A program made the position numbers and the translations under genes. Positions 17,721-26,325 of a DNA stretch of 40,397 bases are shown piece by piece (position 1 is the stretch's first letter; each line of letters begins with the position of its first letter). The notes under the pieces are model-generated. The model ran no database searches and had not been told where the DNA came from. It saw only the letters and a list, made by a program, of their open reading frames with translations. The stretch comes from an uncultured bacterium (GTDB lineage Bacteria > Bacteroidota > Bacteroidia > CAILMK01): positions 1 through 40,397 of the forward strand of contig CAIKRV010000095.1 in the NCBI GenBank assembly GCA_903829945.1. Direction: 5' to 3'.

Positions 17721-18740
17721 ATGATACTTGTAACCGGAGGTACCGGACTCGTAGGGAGTCATTTATTATATGAACTGCTGAGCCATGGTAAGAGCGTTCG
17801 TGCCATCAAGCGTGCTTCAAGTTCTTTGAAGCAAACCGAATTAGTATTTAAAGAAAAATGTACCGGGGATTATCGTGAATTATTTTATAAAATTGAATGG
17901 GTAATAGCCGATATTAATGAAATTTCCGAGCTCAATGAAGCAATGGAAGGCATAGATGAAATTTATCATTGTGCCGCTTTGGTATCTTTTAAAAGAAGTG
18001 ATAATAATGCACTGATAAAAACAAATATTGAAGCCACTTCAACTTTAGTCAATCTGGCGATAGCCAATCGTATTCAGAAGTTTGCTTATGTATCTTCAGT
18101 GGCAGCTTTGGGAAGAAGTGAACAGGGCTTGATCAATGAATATATGGCCCCTGAAATTCCTAGTTTTTCGAGCTTTTATTCCAAAACCAAATATTATGCG
18201 GAAATGGAGGTATGGAGAGGGATTTCAGAAGGATTAAATGCAGTAATAATTAATCCCGGGGTTATATTGGGTATTGGAGATTATTCCAAAGGCTCATTAA
18301 AAATATTTGATACCGTTCGTAAAGGGCTGCCATTTTATCCGCCGGGCAGCAATGGATATATTGATGCCTCGGATGTAGCTAAAATTATTGTATTACTGAT
18401 GGAGCGTGATGCTTGTTTCGGTAAAAGATATTGCATAGTAACAAGTAGTATATCTTACCAAAATTTATTTCAAAATATTGCCTCTCATTTAGGAGTGAAA
18501 GCACCTACGCAAGCAGCGCCTAAATTTTTAGGAATTATGTATTATTTTTATGCATCATTGAGCGCCTTAATTCAAGGACGAGCATCGGAAATAACCTTGG
18601 ATTTGGTAAATACCAGTTACCAAAATTATAATTATGATCATTCACTTATCCTCAGTACGCTTGATTATAATTTTATACCCATAGAAGAAAGCATAAAAAA
18701 TTCCTGTAAGCATTTTTTAAGTTTGGGGATGTACAATTAA
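17721..18740 (+). CDS. NAD-dependent epimerase/dehydratase (extended SDR)
   Basis: A 339-residue oxidoreductase of the extended short-chain dehydrogenase family. The N-terminus MILVTGGTGLVGSHLLYEL holds the GxxGxxG dinucleotide-binding motif, VIADINEI follows at the Asp that contacts the adenine, YHCAALVSF is the NNAG-equivalent, and the catalytic motif is YSKTKYYAE (Tyr and Lys four apart) after the serine-rich SSVAALGRS. The closest families are dihydroflavonol-4-reductase and 3-beta-hydroxysteroid-like enzymes. Substrate cannot be told. ATG 17721 is chosen over a GTG five codons earlier, since that extension overlaps the promoter box and precedes the Rossmann strand. Confidence 0.9.
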   Translation: MILVTGGTGLVGSHLLYELLSHGKSVRAIKRASSSLKQTELVFKEKCTGDYRELFYKIEWVIADINEISELNEAMEGIDEIYHCAALVSFKRSDNNALIKTNIEATSTLVNLAIANRIQKFAYVSSVAALGRSEQGLINEYMAPEIPSFSSFYSKTKYYAEMEVWRGISEGLNAVIINPGVILGIGDYSKGSLKIFDTVRKGLPFYPPGSNGYIDASDVAKIIVLLMERDACFGKRYCIVTSSISYQNLFQNIASHLGVKAPTQAAPKFLGIMYYFYASLSALIQGRASEITLDLVNTSYQNYNYDHSLILSTLDYNFIPIEESIKNSCKHFLSLGMYN

Positions 18741-18770
18741 TAAAAAATCTTCTACATAGCATTATAAAAT

Positions 18771-19541
18771 ATGGAGCATCAAGAATTAATAGAATTTGAA
18801 AAATTACTTGCGGTAGTTAAGGAACTCCGGCTTAAATGTCCTTGGGATAAAGAACAAACATGGGATTCATTGAGGCCGCTAACCATCGAAGAAAGTTATG
18901 AACTTACAGATGCCATTTTAAATGGTGATAAAAAGGAAATTAAAAAGGAATTAGGGGATGTGTTATTACATGTTTTATTTTATTCTGTCATTGCTGAAGA
19001 AGAAAAGGAATTTGATATTGCAGAAGTAATGAAAACACTTCGCGAAAAACTTATTGTCCGCCATCCGCATATTTACGGCGAAGTATTGGCTGAGGATGCA
19101 GATTCAGTAAAGAAAAATTGGGAACAAATAAAGCTTAAGGAAGGTAGTAAGCGGGTACTTTCCGGTGTTCCTGCCGGATTACCATCAATGATTAAAGCTT
19201 CCAGGCTTCAGGAAAAAGCAAGTTCCGTAGGTTTTGATTGGAATAATCGTAAAGATGTTTGGAACAAAGTAAAAGAAGAGCTTAATGAATTGGAAGAGGA
19301 GGTCGCCAATAATCATACGGAAGAGATAGAAGCAGAATTTGGCGATTTATTTTTTAGCATGATTAATTATGCGCGCTTTATTGGCGTCAATCCGGATAAT
19401 GCATTGGAACGCACCAATCAAAAATTTATTAACAGATTTAATTACTTAGAAGCCAGAGTTAAGGCAAGTGGTCATCGTTTGGAAGATTTAAGTTTGGAAG
19501 AGATGGATAAAATATGGAATGAGGCCAAGCAGAATATTTAA
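18771..19541 (+). CDS. mazG: Nucleoside triphosphate pyrophosphohydrolase MazG
   Basis: All-alpha NTP pyrophosphatase that hydrolyses (d)NTPs to NMPs and pyrophosphate, limiting aberrant nucleotides and modulating stringent signalling. The 256-residue length fits the two-domain form. Domain 1 has CPWDKEQTWDSLRPLTIEE, EESYEL and KKELGDVLLHVLF (metal-binding EExxE...ExxD). Domain 2 has KVKEELNELEEEV and EAEFGDLFFSMINYARF, then NPDNALERTNQKFINRF. This gene is not next to mazF or relA, unlike in E. coli. It lies 30 nt after the SDR gene. Confidence 0.95.
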   Translation: MEHQELIEFEKLLAVVKELRLKCPWDKEQTWDSLRPLTIEESYELTDAILNGDKKEIKKELGDVLLHVLFYSVIAEEEKEFDIAEVMKTLREKLIVRHPHIYGEVLAEDADSVKKNWEQIKLKEGSKRVLSGVPAGLPSMIKASRLQEKASSVGFDWNNRKDVWNKVKEELNELEEEVANNHTEEIEAEFGDLFFSMINYARFIGVNPDNALERTNQKFINRFNYLEARVKASGHRLEDLSLEEMDKIWNEAKQNI

Positions 19542-19573
19542 TTTGCAGATAATATTGGATAAAACTAAAATCA

Positions 19574-19581
19574 TAATTTTG
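19574..19581 (+). promoter_or_regulatory. -7 box TAATTTTG for the aldo/keto reductase
   Basis: Exact TAnnTTTG match, 19 nt before the ATG at 19601, in a 59-nt gap. Confidence 0.5.
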
Positions 19582-19600
19582 AAAAACTAAATTTACACAT

Positions 19601-20626
19601 ATGAAATATAATTTATTAGGTAATACAGGACTTTATGTATCAGAATTATGCTTAGGCACCATGACCTTTGGGGCCAAGGGCGGAAATTGGACTGCCATAG
19701 GCGGCGTAGAACAAGAAAGTGCCAATCAAATTGTCAAAAGATCAGTGGATGCAGGGATTAATTTTATAGATACTGCTAATGTTTATTCAGAAGGAATTTC
19801 AGAAGAAATTACAGGCAAAGCGATCCGTGATTTAGGCTTGCGCCGCGATGATTTAATTATTGCTACGAAGGTGCGCGGTAGAATGGGGCCGGGAATAAAT
19901 CATAATGGATTAAGCCGAAAACATATTATGTGGCAAGTAGAAGAAAGTCTGAAGCGTTTAAATATGGATTATATCGATTTATATCAAATTCATGGGGAAG
20001 ATGCCTTGACGCCAATGGAAGAAGTTTTGCGTGCTTTGGATGATTTGGTTAAAAGTGGTAAGGTAAGATATATCGGTGCCAGTAATCATTCGGCCTGGAG
20101 ATTAATGCAAGCTTTGGGAATATCAGACGCCAAGGGTATGGCACGTTTTGCATCCTTACAAGCCTATTATACCATTGTGGGCCGTGATTTGGAACGGGAA
20201 CTTGTTCCACTTATGTTGGACCAAAAAGTAGGCTTAATGGTATGGAGCCCGCTGGCTGGTGGCTTTTTAAGTGGGAAATACAGACGCAATAAAGAAAACA
20301 CCACGGAAGATAGAAGAGTTAAATTTGATTTCCCTCCTATAAATAAAGAAAAAGCCTATGATATCATCGAGGTAATGGATACTATTGCCCAAGCTAAAGG
20401 GGTTAGTGTTGCACAAATTGCGCTGGCATGGCTCTTACATCAAAAGGTGGTAAGTACAGTTATTATTGGTGCTAAGAGGATGGAGCAATTGGAAGATAAT
20501 TTAAAATCCATTGAGGTTGTATTGTCTGCTGAGGAACTTGCAGTATTGGAACAAGCCAGTGCCTTAGTTCCTGAATACCCAAATTGGATGATTAATTTCC
20601 AAGGGGTAGATCGTAAAAAAGTTTAG
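19601..20626 (+). CDS. Aldo/keto reductase
   Basis: A 341-residue NADPH-dependent TIM-barrel oxidoreductase. The catalytic tetrad is complete: Asp and Tyr in FIDTANVYSEG, Lys in IATKVRG, His in LYQIHGED. The cofactor-binding end is recognisable as VSTVIIGAKRMEQLEDNL. The N-terminus MKYNLLGNTGLYVSELCLGT is typical of the YghZ/Tas-like group that acts on small aldehydes and ketones. It is the last gene of the 14826-20626 run and is followed by two hairpins. Physiological substrate unknown. Confidence 0.94.
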   Translation: MKYNLLGNTGLYVSELCLGTMTFGAKGGNWTAIGGVEQESANQIVKRSVDAGINFIDTANVYSEGISEEITGKAIRDLGLRRDDLIIATKVRGRMGPGINHNGLSRKHIMWQVEESLKRLNMDYIDLYQIHGEDALTPMEEVLRALDDLVKSGKVRYIGASNHSAWRLMQALGISDAKGMARFASLQAYYTIVGRDLERELVPLMLDQKVGLMVWSPLAGGFLSGKYRRNKENTTEDRRVKFDFPPINKEKAYDIIEVMDTIAQAKGVSVAQIALAWLLHQKVVSTVIIGAKRMEQLEDNLKSIEVVLSAEELAVLEQASALVPEYPNWMINFQGVDRKKV

Positions 20627-20661
20627 CACAAAATCAATAGGATTATCAACAATCCAATTTA

Positions 20662-20684
20662 GCTAAGCAATACCTGGCTTTAGC
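20662..20684. terminator. Bulged hairpin after the aldo/keto reductase gene
   Basis: GCTAAGC and GCTTTAGC pair with one bulged base around an 8-nt loop, 35 nt after the stop. There is no T-tract, so it is a weak candidate. Confidence 0.3.
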
Positions 20685-20700
20685 TTACATATAAATTTAT

Positions 20701-20754
20701 AAAAAGTGTTGTATTTTGTTAGTTGTTGAAAATTAATAATATACAACACTTTTT
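20701..20754 (+). terminator. Rho-independent terminator with perfect 14-bp stem
   Basis: AAAAAGTGTTGTAT at 20701-20714 pairs exactly with ATACAACACTTTTT at 20741-20754 around a 26-nt loop, and the T-run continues to 20755. The A-run on the 5' side would make it work in both directions. It closes the aldo/keto reductase transcription unit. Confidence 0.8.
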
Positions 20755-20919
20755 TATTGTGCATATGCGGGCGTTCAATTATTTTTTGATTTAATAAAAG
20801 TAAAATTTCAGAAAAATTAATATCTAAATTTTCCATCCGTATAATAAATTAAACTACTTAATGTGTACTATGAAGAAGGCAGCTAAAAGTGTTGCAGAAT
20901 CAAATATATTCAAATTCGT

Positions 20920-20927
20920 TACATTTG
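20920..20927 (+). promoter_or_regulatory. -7 box TACATTTG for the efflux operon
   Basis: Exact TAnnTTTG match, 26 nt before the ATG at 20954. A TTG at 20892-20894 is 25 nt upstream of the box, longer than the usual -33 spacing. Confidence 0.5.
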
Positions 20928-20953
20928 TATATAATATCATTTAACAAACTTAA

Positions 20954-22321
20954 ATGTTTAAATCTACCACTTCAAAAATTATTCTGGCAGGCGTCATCCT
21001 TGCAATAATTTTTATCATCTACTTTGTAAGTGATACCTTCGTTCCTAAAAGTAATAAGCTTGTAAAAGTACAAGTTAAAAAAGGCGATTTTAATATCATG
21101 GTGAGTGTAACGGGAGAACTCCAGGCACTCAATTCTGAAGATATAAAAGGTCCGGGTGGTTTGCGTACCGCCGGTATTTGGCAAGTAAAAATTTCAGATT
21201 TAATTCCGGAAGGTAGCATTGTAAAAGAAGGTGATTATATAGCAACTTTAGATAGGACGGAATTAAGTAATAAACTAAAAGATTTAGGAACCGAGCTTAG
21301 TAAAATTGAATCTCAATTTACGCAAACACGATTGGATACAGCTTTAGAAATGCGCAAGTTGAGAGATGAAATGGTAAATTTAAAATTTACGGTAGAAGAA
21401 ATGGAATTGATTTTAAAGCAAAGTAAATATGAACCACCGGCTACCATTAGGCAAGCTGAATTGGAAGTAGAAAAAACTAAACGAACTTTTGAGCAGGAAG
21501 AAAAAAATTATAAACTCAAACTACAACAAAATAAAGCTAAGATGGCGGAGGTAGCCGCCTCATTAAGTCAAGCGCAAACGAAGTATGATCGGATGACTGA
21601 CCTGATGAAAGATTTTGAAGTGAAGGCACCTAAAAGCGGTATGCTCATATATAAAAAGGATTGGAACGGCAGGAAAAAGAAAGTCGGTTCATCCATTGAT
21701 GCTTGGGATGCAACAGTGGCAACTTTACCGGATTTATCGAGCATGATTTCTCAAACTTACGTTAATGAAGTAGATATTAGCAAAGTAAAAGTTGGTCAAA
21801 AAGTAAAAATTGGCATTGATGCATTTCCTAATAAGAAAATAAATGGCAAAGTAATGAGTGTAGCCAATGTGGGCGAACAACTTCCGGATAATGATGCAAA
21901 AGTTTTTGAAGTGGTTGTTTTGATTGAAACCATAGATACTACTTTGCGACCGGGGATGACTACTTCAAATAATATTCTTACCCAATCCATCAAAAATACA
22001 CTTTATATACCCCTGGATTGTTTGAATGGCAATGATAGTATTCGATTTGTGTATAAGGATGACGGTGTGCGTATAGTTAAACAAGAAGTACTGGTAGGCC
22101 CTACCTCTACCGACGAGGCAAGTATCCTGGCAGGTTTAAATGAAAAGGATATGATTTATATGTCTGCTCCGGAGAATAGTGATAAACTAAGCATAAATTA
22201 CCTGAGTAAAGAAATAAAGGATAAATATATCCCTAAGCTTAAAAAGGCAGCTAATGCTCCTAAAAATAAGAGTCGGCGTATGGCTGATGGTACCAACGAT
22301 GCAATAATTATTAACGAGTAA
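20954..22321 (+). CDS. HlyD/MacA-type periplasmic adaptor (membrane fusion protein)
   Basis: A 455-residue adaptor linking an inner-membrane ABC permease to an outer-membrane channel. One N-terminal membrane segment (about 9-28, ILAGVILAIIFIIYF) is followed by a first lipoyl/barrel half (VKVQVKKGDFNIMVSVTGEL), a long charged coiled-coil hairpin about 105-220, the second lipoyl half (VKAPKSGMLIYKKDW) and barrel segments with VGQKVKIGIDAFPNKKINGK and LRPGMTTSNNI. The C-terminus is a lysine-rich tail. The permease starts 17 nt later and TolC overlaps that, so the three form one operon. Export cargo is not indicated. Confidence 0.92.
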   Translation: MFKSTTSKIILAGVILAIIFIIYFVSDTFVPKSNKLVKVQVKKGDFNIMVSVTGELQALNSEDIKGPGGLRTAGIWQVKISDLIPEGSIVKEGDYIATLDRTELSNKLKDLGTELSKIESQFTQTRLDTALEMRKLRDEMVNLKFTVEEMELILKQSKYEPPATIRQAELEVEKTKRTFEQEEKNYKLKLQQNKAKMAEVAASLSQAQTKYDRMTDLMKDFEVKAPKSGMLIYKKDWNGRKKKVGSSIDAWDATVATLPDLSSMISQTYVNEVDISKVKVGQKVKIGIDAFPNKKINGKVMSVANVGEQLPDNDAKVFEVVVLIETIDTTLRPGMTTSNNILTQSIKNTLYIPLDCLNGNDSIRFVYKDDGVRIVKQEVLVGPTSTDEASILAGLNEKDMIYMSAPENSDKLSINYLSKEIKDKYIPKLKKAANAPKNKSRRMADGTNDAIIINE

Positions 22322-22338
22322 TTTTCATATACCAAAGA

Positions 22339-23676
22339 ATGTCTCGCTTTTTATTTAATTTAAAAATAGCCCTTGAAGCGCTTATGCAAAATAAGATGCG
22401 TTCTTTGCTTACGGCCTTGGGTATTATTTTTGGAGTAGCGAGTGTAATTGCCATGCTGGCGATTGGAACCGGTGCAGAAAAGGAAGTCTTGGATCAAATA
22501 AAATTGGTTGGGGTAAATAATATTATTATCAAGCAAAAAATAAAAGTAGAATCCAAAGCCGACAAAGAAGATAATACTGCAAAAAAAGATAAAAAAGAAG
22601 CTTCTTTAGGATTAACCATCAATGATGGGGAGGCCATTAAAAAAATTGTGCCTAATGTAACTCATGTTAGTCCGGAATTGGATTATGAAACATTTGCATT
22701 AAGAAATGGGATAAGCTTGCGCACTCATTTGGTAGGCATTAAGAGTGAATATTTTGATATGTTTAATCTCAAAGTGGCCACCGGGCAAGATTTTAATAAT
22801 TGGCAAATGGAAACCGGGGATCCGGTTTGTATTATAGGGAAAGGGGTACAAACAAAATTTTTTAGCAGCGAAAATGCCATTGGTAAAGAAATTAAATGTG
22901 GTCATGTTTGGTTTACCGTTATTGGTGTTCTGGAAAATAGAAATGTTAATGAAGGTGAAAAAAGTAGCTTAGGTATCAGGGACAATAATCTGGATATTTA
23001 TGCTCCTATTCAAACCTTATTGTTGCGCTATGATAATCGAGCTTTAATTACCCGTGCCAAAATAAATAAGCCGATTAATAATGATGACAATGATAATTCG
23101 GGGAAAAACAGCATTAAAAAAACGTACAATCAAATCGATAAATTAATTGTTCAGGTAAGCGAGCCGGAAATACTTCAATCTACTGCAAATTTTATTAATA
23201 CTATGCTTAAACGCAGGCATAATAATACTGAGGATTTTGAAATAGATATTCCGCAGGACAGATTAAATGAACACAAAAAAACAAAAAATACTTTTAAAAT
23301 TGTATTAACGGTTATAGCAGGTATTTCATTAATGGTGGGTGGCATTGGTATAATGAATATCATGTTGGTTTCAGTGATGGAGCGCTTAAAGGAAATTGGA
23401 TTGCGAATGGCAGTTGGGGCTACAAAAAAAGATATTATTTTACAATTTCTGGCGGAGGCTATTTTGATGTGTTTATTTGGAGGCATTGCAGGTATTTTAA
23501 TAGGAATTATAATAGCAAAAACAATTAGCGGCGTTTATAGTATATTAACGATAATTACGATTTCATCAATAGTTATTTCATTTGGGGTAGCTATAAGTGT
23601 GGGTATAATATTTGGAATTGCTCCCGCACGCAAAGCAGCTGCCCAAGACCCCATAGAATCATTAAGACATGAATAA
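22339..23676 (+). CDS. MacB/FtsX-family ABC permease (no ATPase domain)
   Basis: A 445-residue permease in which the N-terminal helix (MRSLLTALGIIFGVASVIAM) and three C-terminal helices (from about 317 to 430) frame a large periplasmic domain: the MacB/FtsX topology. Landmarks are ALGIIFGVASVIAMLAIGTG and, after the periplasmic domain, GGIGIMNIMLVSVMERLKEI followed by GLRMAVGATKKDI and APARKAAAQDPIESLRHE. The N-terminal ATPase of E. coli MacB is absent, so a separate ATPase is required; the one at 8379 fits. A charged Lys/Asp/Glu insertion sits near residues 67-88 and another Asn/Asp/Lys-rich one near 240-260. It overlaps tolC by 8 nt. Confidence 0.92.
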   Translation: MSRFLFNLKIALEALMQNKMRSLLTALGIIFGVASVIAMLAIGTGAEKEVLDQIKLVGVNNIIIKQKIKVESKADKEDNTAKKDKKEASLGLTINDGEAIKKIVPNVTHVSPELDYETFALRNGISLRTHLVGIKSEYFDMFNLKVATGQDFNNWQMETGDPVCIIGKGVQTKFFSSENAIGKEIKCGHVWFTVIGVLENRNVNEGEKSSLGIRDNNLDIYAPIQTLLLRYDNRALITRAKINKPINNDDNDNSGKNSIKKTYNQIDKLIVQVSEPEILQSTANFINTMLKRRHNNTEDFEIDIPQDRLNEHKKTKNTFKIVLTVIAGISLMVGGIGIMNIMLVSVMERLKEIGLRMAVGATKKDIILQFLAEAILMCLFGGIAGILIGIIIAKTISGVYSILTIITISSIVISFGVAISVGIIFGIAPARKAAAQDPIESLRHE

Positions 23677-25195
23677 TATTTTTAAAAATACTATTTTAAT
23701 TCAGCACCGCATGGCGTGGTTGAGTTCACTGAGTATAGTTTTAGGTATTTTAATTTTTAGTTTGCCTTTATCTGCCCAAAAAACACTCACTTTGGACAAT
23801 GCTATTTTATTGGCCAGACAAAATTCTCCGGATGCCGTTATTGCTAAAACAAAACTTAAAAATGGTTATTGGCAGTACCGTACCTTTAAGGCAAATTATT
23901 TTCCAACTTTAACTTTGGATGTAACTACACCTGACCTGAGCAGGGCCTTAACTAAAATTACTTTACCTACCGGTGATGATGCTTTTGTGCAGAGAAATTT
24001 AATTTCTAATATGGCAAAATTATCATTATCTCAACAGGTATTCACAGGAGGTACCATTGCCGTTGTTTCCAGCTTACAAAGATTGGATATTTTAAATCCG
24101 AATAACCCTTTTAGTTCGCCGCTCAGTCATTCGTTCCTAGCTACTCCTGCAGGACTTTCATTTACACAACCGGTGTTTGGCTTTAATGGTTTTAAATGGT
24201 CCAAGAAAATTGAACCCATGAAATATAAAATTGCCAAACGACAATATGCCCAAGATATTGAAGACATTTCATTAACCACGGTTGATTTATTTTATAATTT
24301 GTTGGTCGCTCAAAGTAATTTGCAAATCGCTCAAAAAAATAAGGCCAATAATGATACCATTTATAATATTTCTGTAGGCAGATATAATTTGGGGAAATTG
24401 GCTGAAAATGATTTATTGCAAATAAAATTAAATATGCTGAATGCAGATTTGGCAGTACAGGAAGCGAATATGGAAGTGGCGTCTGCAGCCGGCAGTTTTA
24501 AATCTTATTTAGGAATGAAACTTGCAGATAGCATTAGTTTAATGCTCACCGAGGCACAAGATTCTGCGGAAATTAATTTGGCGGAGGCTTGGGCCCAAGC
24601 GCAACATAATAGTGTGCGCTCATTAAACAATGATGAAAAACAAGTGGAATCTCAACAAGCCATTGCCTATGCCAAAGGAACTAATGGCTTTAGAGGAAAT
24701 TTATATGCGGCCTACGGACTTAATCAATCCGCCGGCCAATTTACTGGGGTTTATGATAGACCTGAACAGCAACAACAAGTCAATTTAGGTTTAACATTGC
24801 CTATTTTGGATTGGGGTAGGGCCAGAGGAGTCATTGAAACGGCAAAGGCTGCTAATATGGTTACGGAGGCCACCATTAAAAAGGATAATGTAGATTTTGA
24901 ACAAGAAATTTATTTGCAAGTAACGCGTTACAATTTGCAGAAAACACGATTGCGTTTATCTAAGTCTGCAGACGAAGTGGCAGATCGTCGCTATTTTATC
25001 GCTAAGGCGCGATATATGATCGGTAAAATTGATTTAACGGATTTAAATATCGCCCAAAACGAAAGGGATAATGCACGAAGAAATTATATAGAAAGCATGC
25101 GCACTTATTGGAAAACATATTTTGGATTGCGCAGAGCTACCTTATATGATTTTAAAGAAAAGAAATTACTAGAAGAAGATATAAAAGTTTACTAG
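23669..25195 (+). CDS. TolC-family outer-membrane efflux protein
   Basis: A 508-residue outer-membrane channel of the OEP family that completes the tripartite pump. Signal peptide about 1-37 ends LPLSAQK. Two OEP repeats are visible, opening with LTLDNAILLARQNSPDAVIA and LAEAWAQAQHNSVRSLNNDE, each with long helices. Further landmarks are QQVNLGLTLPILDWGRARG and the C-terminal QNERDNARRNYIESMRTYWKTYFGLR. The ATG at 23669 lies inside the permease gene's last codons (8-nt overlap), typical of translational coupling. Its stop is 4 nt from that of the convergent SRPBCC gene, so no independent terminator fits between. Confidence 0.94.
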   Translation: MNNIFKNTILIQHRMAWLSSLSIVLGILIFSLPLSAQKTLTLDNAILLARQNSPDAVIAKTKLKNGYWQYRTFKANYFPTLTLDVTTPDLSRALTKITLPTGDDAFVQRNLISNMAKLSLSQQVFTGGTIAVVSSLQRLDILNPNNPFSSPLSHSFLATPAGLSFTQPVFGFNGFKWSKKIEPMKYKIAKRQYAQDIEDISLTTVDLFYNLLVAQSNLQIAQKNKANNDTIYNISVGRYNLGKLAENDLLQIKLNMLNADLAVQEANMEVASAAGSFKSYLGMKLADSISLMLTEAQDSAEINLAEAWAQAQHNSVRSLNNDEKQVESQQAIAYAKGTNGFRGNLYAAYGLNQSAGQFTGVYDRPEQQQQVNLGLTLPILDWGRARGVIETAKAANMVTEATIKKDNVDFEQEIYLQVTRYNLQKTRLRLSKSADEVADRRYFIAKARYMIGKIDLTDLNIAQNERDNARRNYIESMRTYWKTYFGLRRATLYDFKEKKLLEEDIKVY

Positions 25196-25199
25196 GATT

Positions 25200-26222
25200 T
25201 TATATCGGAAAATAAATTTCTGTTAAAACTTTGGACTTATCCGGAGCACTTTCCGGGTCATCAACATATACTTCCCATGCATCTCCTTTTTCAATAATAT
25301 TATTTTCTTTCATCCATTTTTCCATGGCCATGTAAGTTTCAGTCATGGCATCGTAAGGTCCGTAATAATTTATTTTAAGGGCATGTTGAGGAGCTCTAAG
25401 CACATATTTTATTTCTTTGAAGCTTTTTAGAACTTTATTGATAGGAATGGCAGCATCAAATAAAAAGCTATCATGCTGCCAATGATGATAAATTCCCAAA
25501 GGATTACCACTTAAAGTGGCATGATGTTTTGTTGCATAGGTAATCATTGCTTGAATGGCATCAGCGTATTTAGTATGAAGTTCCTTACCGGTACATTGAA
25601 TTGAAATCATTAATAATTTAGTTGCAGGCAAGGAAATGTCTTCAGGTTTTACATCCGGTAATGTTGCTGTTTTTGGAGTACTTTCCACCAAAGTTTTAAT
25701 ATTAGCAAGTCCTTTTTCAAAATCCGGACCTACCATGCCATCCATTGCCAAGTTAAAGTATCGTGAAGGCAGGCGCATGAGCCAAGGCATATCTTCGGAT
25801 TTACTATCCATGGCCCAAATTAATTTAGTACCCTTATCCTGCTTTTCAATTCGAAAATTGGAATGTGAACTTCCCATCCCCTGAAATTCCATTTTACAAA
25901 ATACTGAAGAATCTTGAACTGAATTAATAATTGCTAAAGTTCCTTTACCCACTTTAGAATTACCGCTGCGCCAAGCATAACTAGCCCCTTTCCCAGAGGC
26001 CGGCCCTTCGTATTTGAGCATCATTTTTGGGTCAATATGATGCCAGGGTGACCATTTTTCCCAATTTTTTAAAGTGTTGATTTGTGCAAATATATCTGAT
26101 GGTTCAGCTTTAATGATAATGGAACGTTCCACATGGACTTGACCGGGTAGAAATAGCGCAACTATTATCATTATCAATACGATAAATAAAAAACTAACGC
26201 CAAAAATTTTGAGAATCCGCAT
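25200..26222 (-). CDS. SRPBCC (START-like) domain fused to GyrI/effector-binding domain
   Basis: A 340-residue protein anchored by one N-terminal hydrophobic segment (about 6-27). Residues about 30-175 form a SRPBCC/polyketide-cyclase-like domain with the usual VERSIIIKAEPSDIFAQINT opening and W..WSPW motif. Residues about 200-340 form a GyrI-like effector-binding domain (KINYYGPYDAMTETYMAMEKW; WEVYVDDPESAPDKSKVLTE; IYFPI). Both are small-molecule-binding folds; no catalytic residue can be assigned. Membrane anchoring of this combination suggests periplasmic ligand binding, but that is inference. It converges on tolC with a 4-nt gap. Confidence 0.88.
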   Translation of the reverse strand: MRILKIFGVSFLFIVLIMIIVALFLPGQVHVERSIIIKAEPSDIFAQINTLKNWEKWSPWHHIDPKMMLKYEGPASGKGASYAWRSGNSKVGKGTLAIINSVQDSSVFCKMEFQGMGSSHSNFRIEKQDKGTKLIWAMDSKSEDMPWLMRLPSRYFNLAMDGMVGPDFEKGLANIKTLVESTPKTATLPDVKPEDISLPATKLLMISIQCTGKELHTKYADAIQAMITYATKHHATLSGNPLGIYHHWQHDSFLFDAAIPINKVLKSFKEIKYVLRAPQHALKINYYGPYDAMTETYMAMEKWMKENNIIEKGDAWEVYVDDPESAPDKSKVLTEIYFPI

Positions 26223-26325
26223 AATTATATCCCTTATGTTTAAACGAAGCTAATTAAATTTTGCGAAATTATAAAATCCTTATGTTTGGATTACAAGGTA
26301 TTATAAAAGTCAAACCTTAAGCAGG

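Larger units (their letters stand above)
20627..20953. other. Non-coding gap: hairpins and the promoter region of the efflux operon
   Basis: 327 nt without a credible gene. The left part holds a bulged hairpin at 20662-20684 and a strong perfect stem at 20701-20754. The right part is AT-rich and ends with a -7 box at 20920-20927. No conserved riboswitch or small RNA was recognised. Confidence 0.7.

Noticed and set aside
18771-19541. MazF/MazE toxin-antitoxin system linked to mazG
   Set aside because: No MazF- or MazE-like small gene is adjacent; the gene is the standard two-domain MazG.
23175-23486. 103-codon minus-strand frame in the MacB-type permease
   Set aside because: The permease frame has all expected membrane helices and motifs; the opposite frame has none.
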